Shown here: positions 63,799 through 64,000 of the stretch, piece after piece
How the letters are laid out: each line of letters opens with the position of its first letter
Numbering within the stretch: position 1 is the first letter of the stretch
NCBI GenBank assembly: GCA_009823395.1
Contig: CM020519.1
Location: 2,612,001-2,676,000 of the forward strand
DNA from: Thamnaconus septentrionalis
Lineage: Eukaryota > Chordata > Actinopteri > Tetraodontiformes > Monacanthidae
Direction of reading: 5' to 3'
Length of the DNA: 64,000 nucleotides
Notes under the pieces: model-generated
Database searches by the model: none
Told to the model about the DNA's origin: nothing
The model's input: only the letters and a program-made list of their open reading frames with translations
Program-made: the position numbers and the translations under genes

Positions 63799-64000
63799 GG
63801 TGCACGTGTTGCGTGTTAATTGCAGACCCTGGGTCCATCTCCTCTCCCCCTCCAGCTCGCCTCCACGCCGCCCCCTCTGGCCCAGCAATGTAAATGAGAT
63901 CCGCTAATGAATGTTTTCTCTCATCGCGCTCAAGTGCAAAGTAAGAATGCCGGCGCCGCGCCGCTCGCCGCTCCGCTTACCGCCGCGCTGCGGCCCGGCA
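59606..64000. other. vgll2 upstream region, no gene recognised
   Basis: About 4.4 kb. It contains (TATC)n near 60307-60325, (GCC/CGC) near 60938-60965, a (GT)n at 61160-61187, a (GCA)n at about 61405-61454, a (TA)n near 62892-62918, a (CCT)n at 63241-63290 and GT/CA repeats at 63473-63495 and 63761-63795. The last 100 bp is very GC-rich. It may hold enhancers, but I see no coding exon. Confidence 0.45.

Noticed and set aside
63900..64000. Possible exon end on the minus strand at the window edge (GCGGCG|GTAAGCGG near 63976)
   Set aside because: A single donor-like match in very GC-rich DNA with no readable protein; more sequence would be required.

Overview
This is vertebrate nuclear DNA, most probably from a teleost fish. 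Genes are split into many short exons with GT-AG introns, microsatellites and fish-type DNA transposons are dense, and the encoded proteins are vertebrate-specific: a mannose-6-phosphate/IGF2 receptor, organic cation transporters, plasminogen and a vestigial-like cofactor. Nothing bacterial, plasmid or phage-like was seen.

Layout. (1) 165-16396, plus strand: the 3' 45 coding exons of igf2r, from the second half of extracellular repeat 2 to the stop codon, then a long 3' UTR to about 19.0 kb. The gene runs off the left edge. (2) 20068-25805 and 28008-32505, plus strand: two complete tandem organic-cation-transporter genes (SLC22 family, closest to SLC22A3/OCT3 by motif). From the second shared exon onward their exon lengths are identical, but the downstream copy has an additional intron. 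Intron 4 of the upstream copy carries a roughly 2 kb array of 195-bp units rich in telomere-like CCCTAA. (3) 40637-32798, minus strand: a complete 19-exon plasminogen gene (signal peptide, PAN/apple, five kringles, trypsin-like protease). It converges on the second transporter with under 300 bp between stop codons. (4) About 40.6-54.3 kb: gene-poor DNA with a decayed Tc1-like transposon, hAT-like MITEs, microsatellites and a dispersed GTGATGTCACAAAGG repeat family. (5) 59320-54319, minus strand: vgll2, four exons, with an apparent one-base frameshift in exon 3. (6) 59.3-64 kb: upstream DNA with a possible vgll2 promoter and no recognisable further gene.

The order igf2r - SLC22A (OCT) cluster - plg matches the human 6q25-q26 block IGF2R-SLC22A1/2/3-(LPA)-PLG, so this is ancient conserved synteny. 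The genes do not form a pathway. Plasminogen and IGF2R are functionally linked in the literature (IGF2R binds plasminogen and latent TGF-beta), while the transporters and vgll2 are neighbours by history. Exon boundaries were derived by reading splice sites and checking codon phase across each junction. No search was run.
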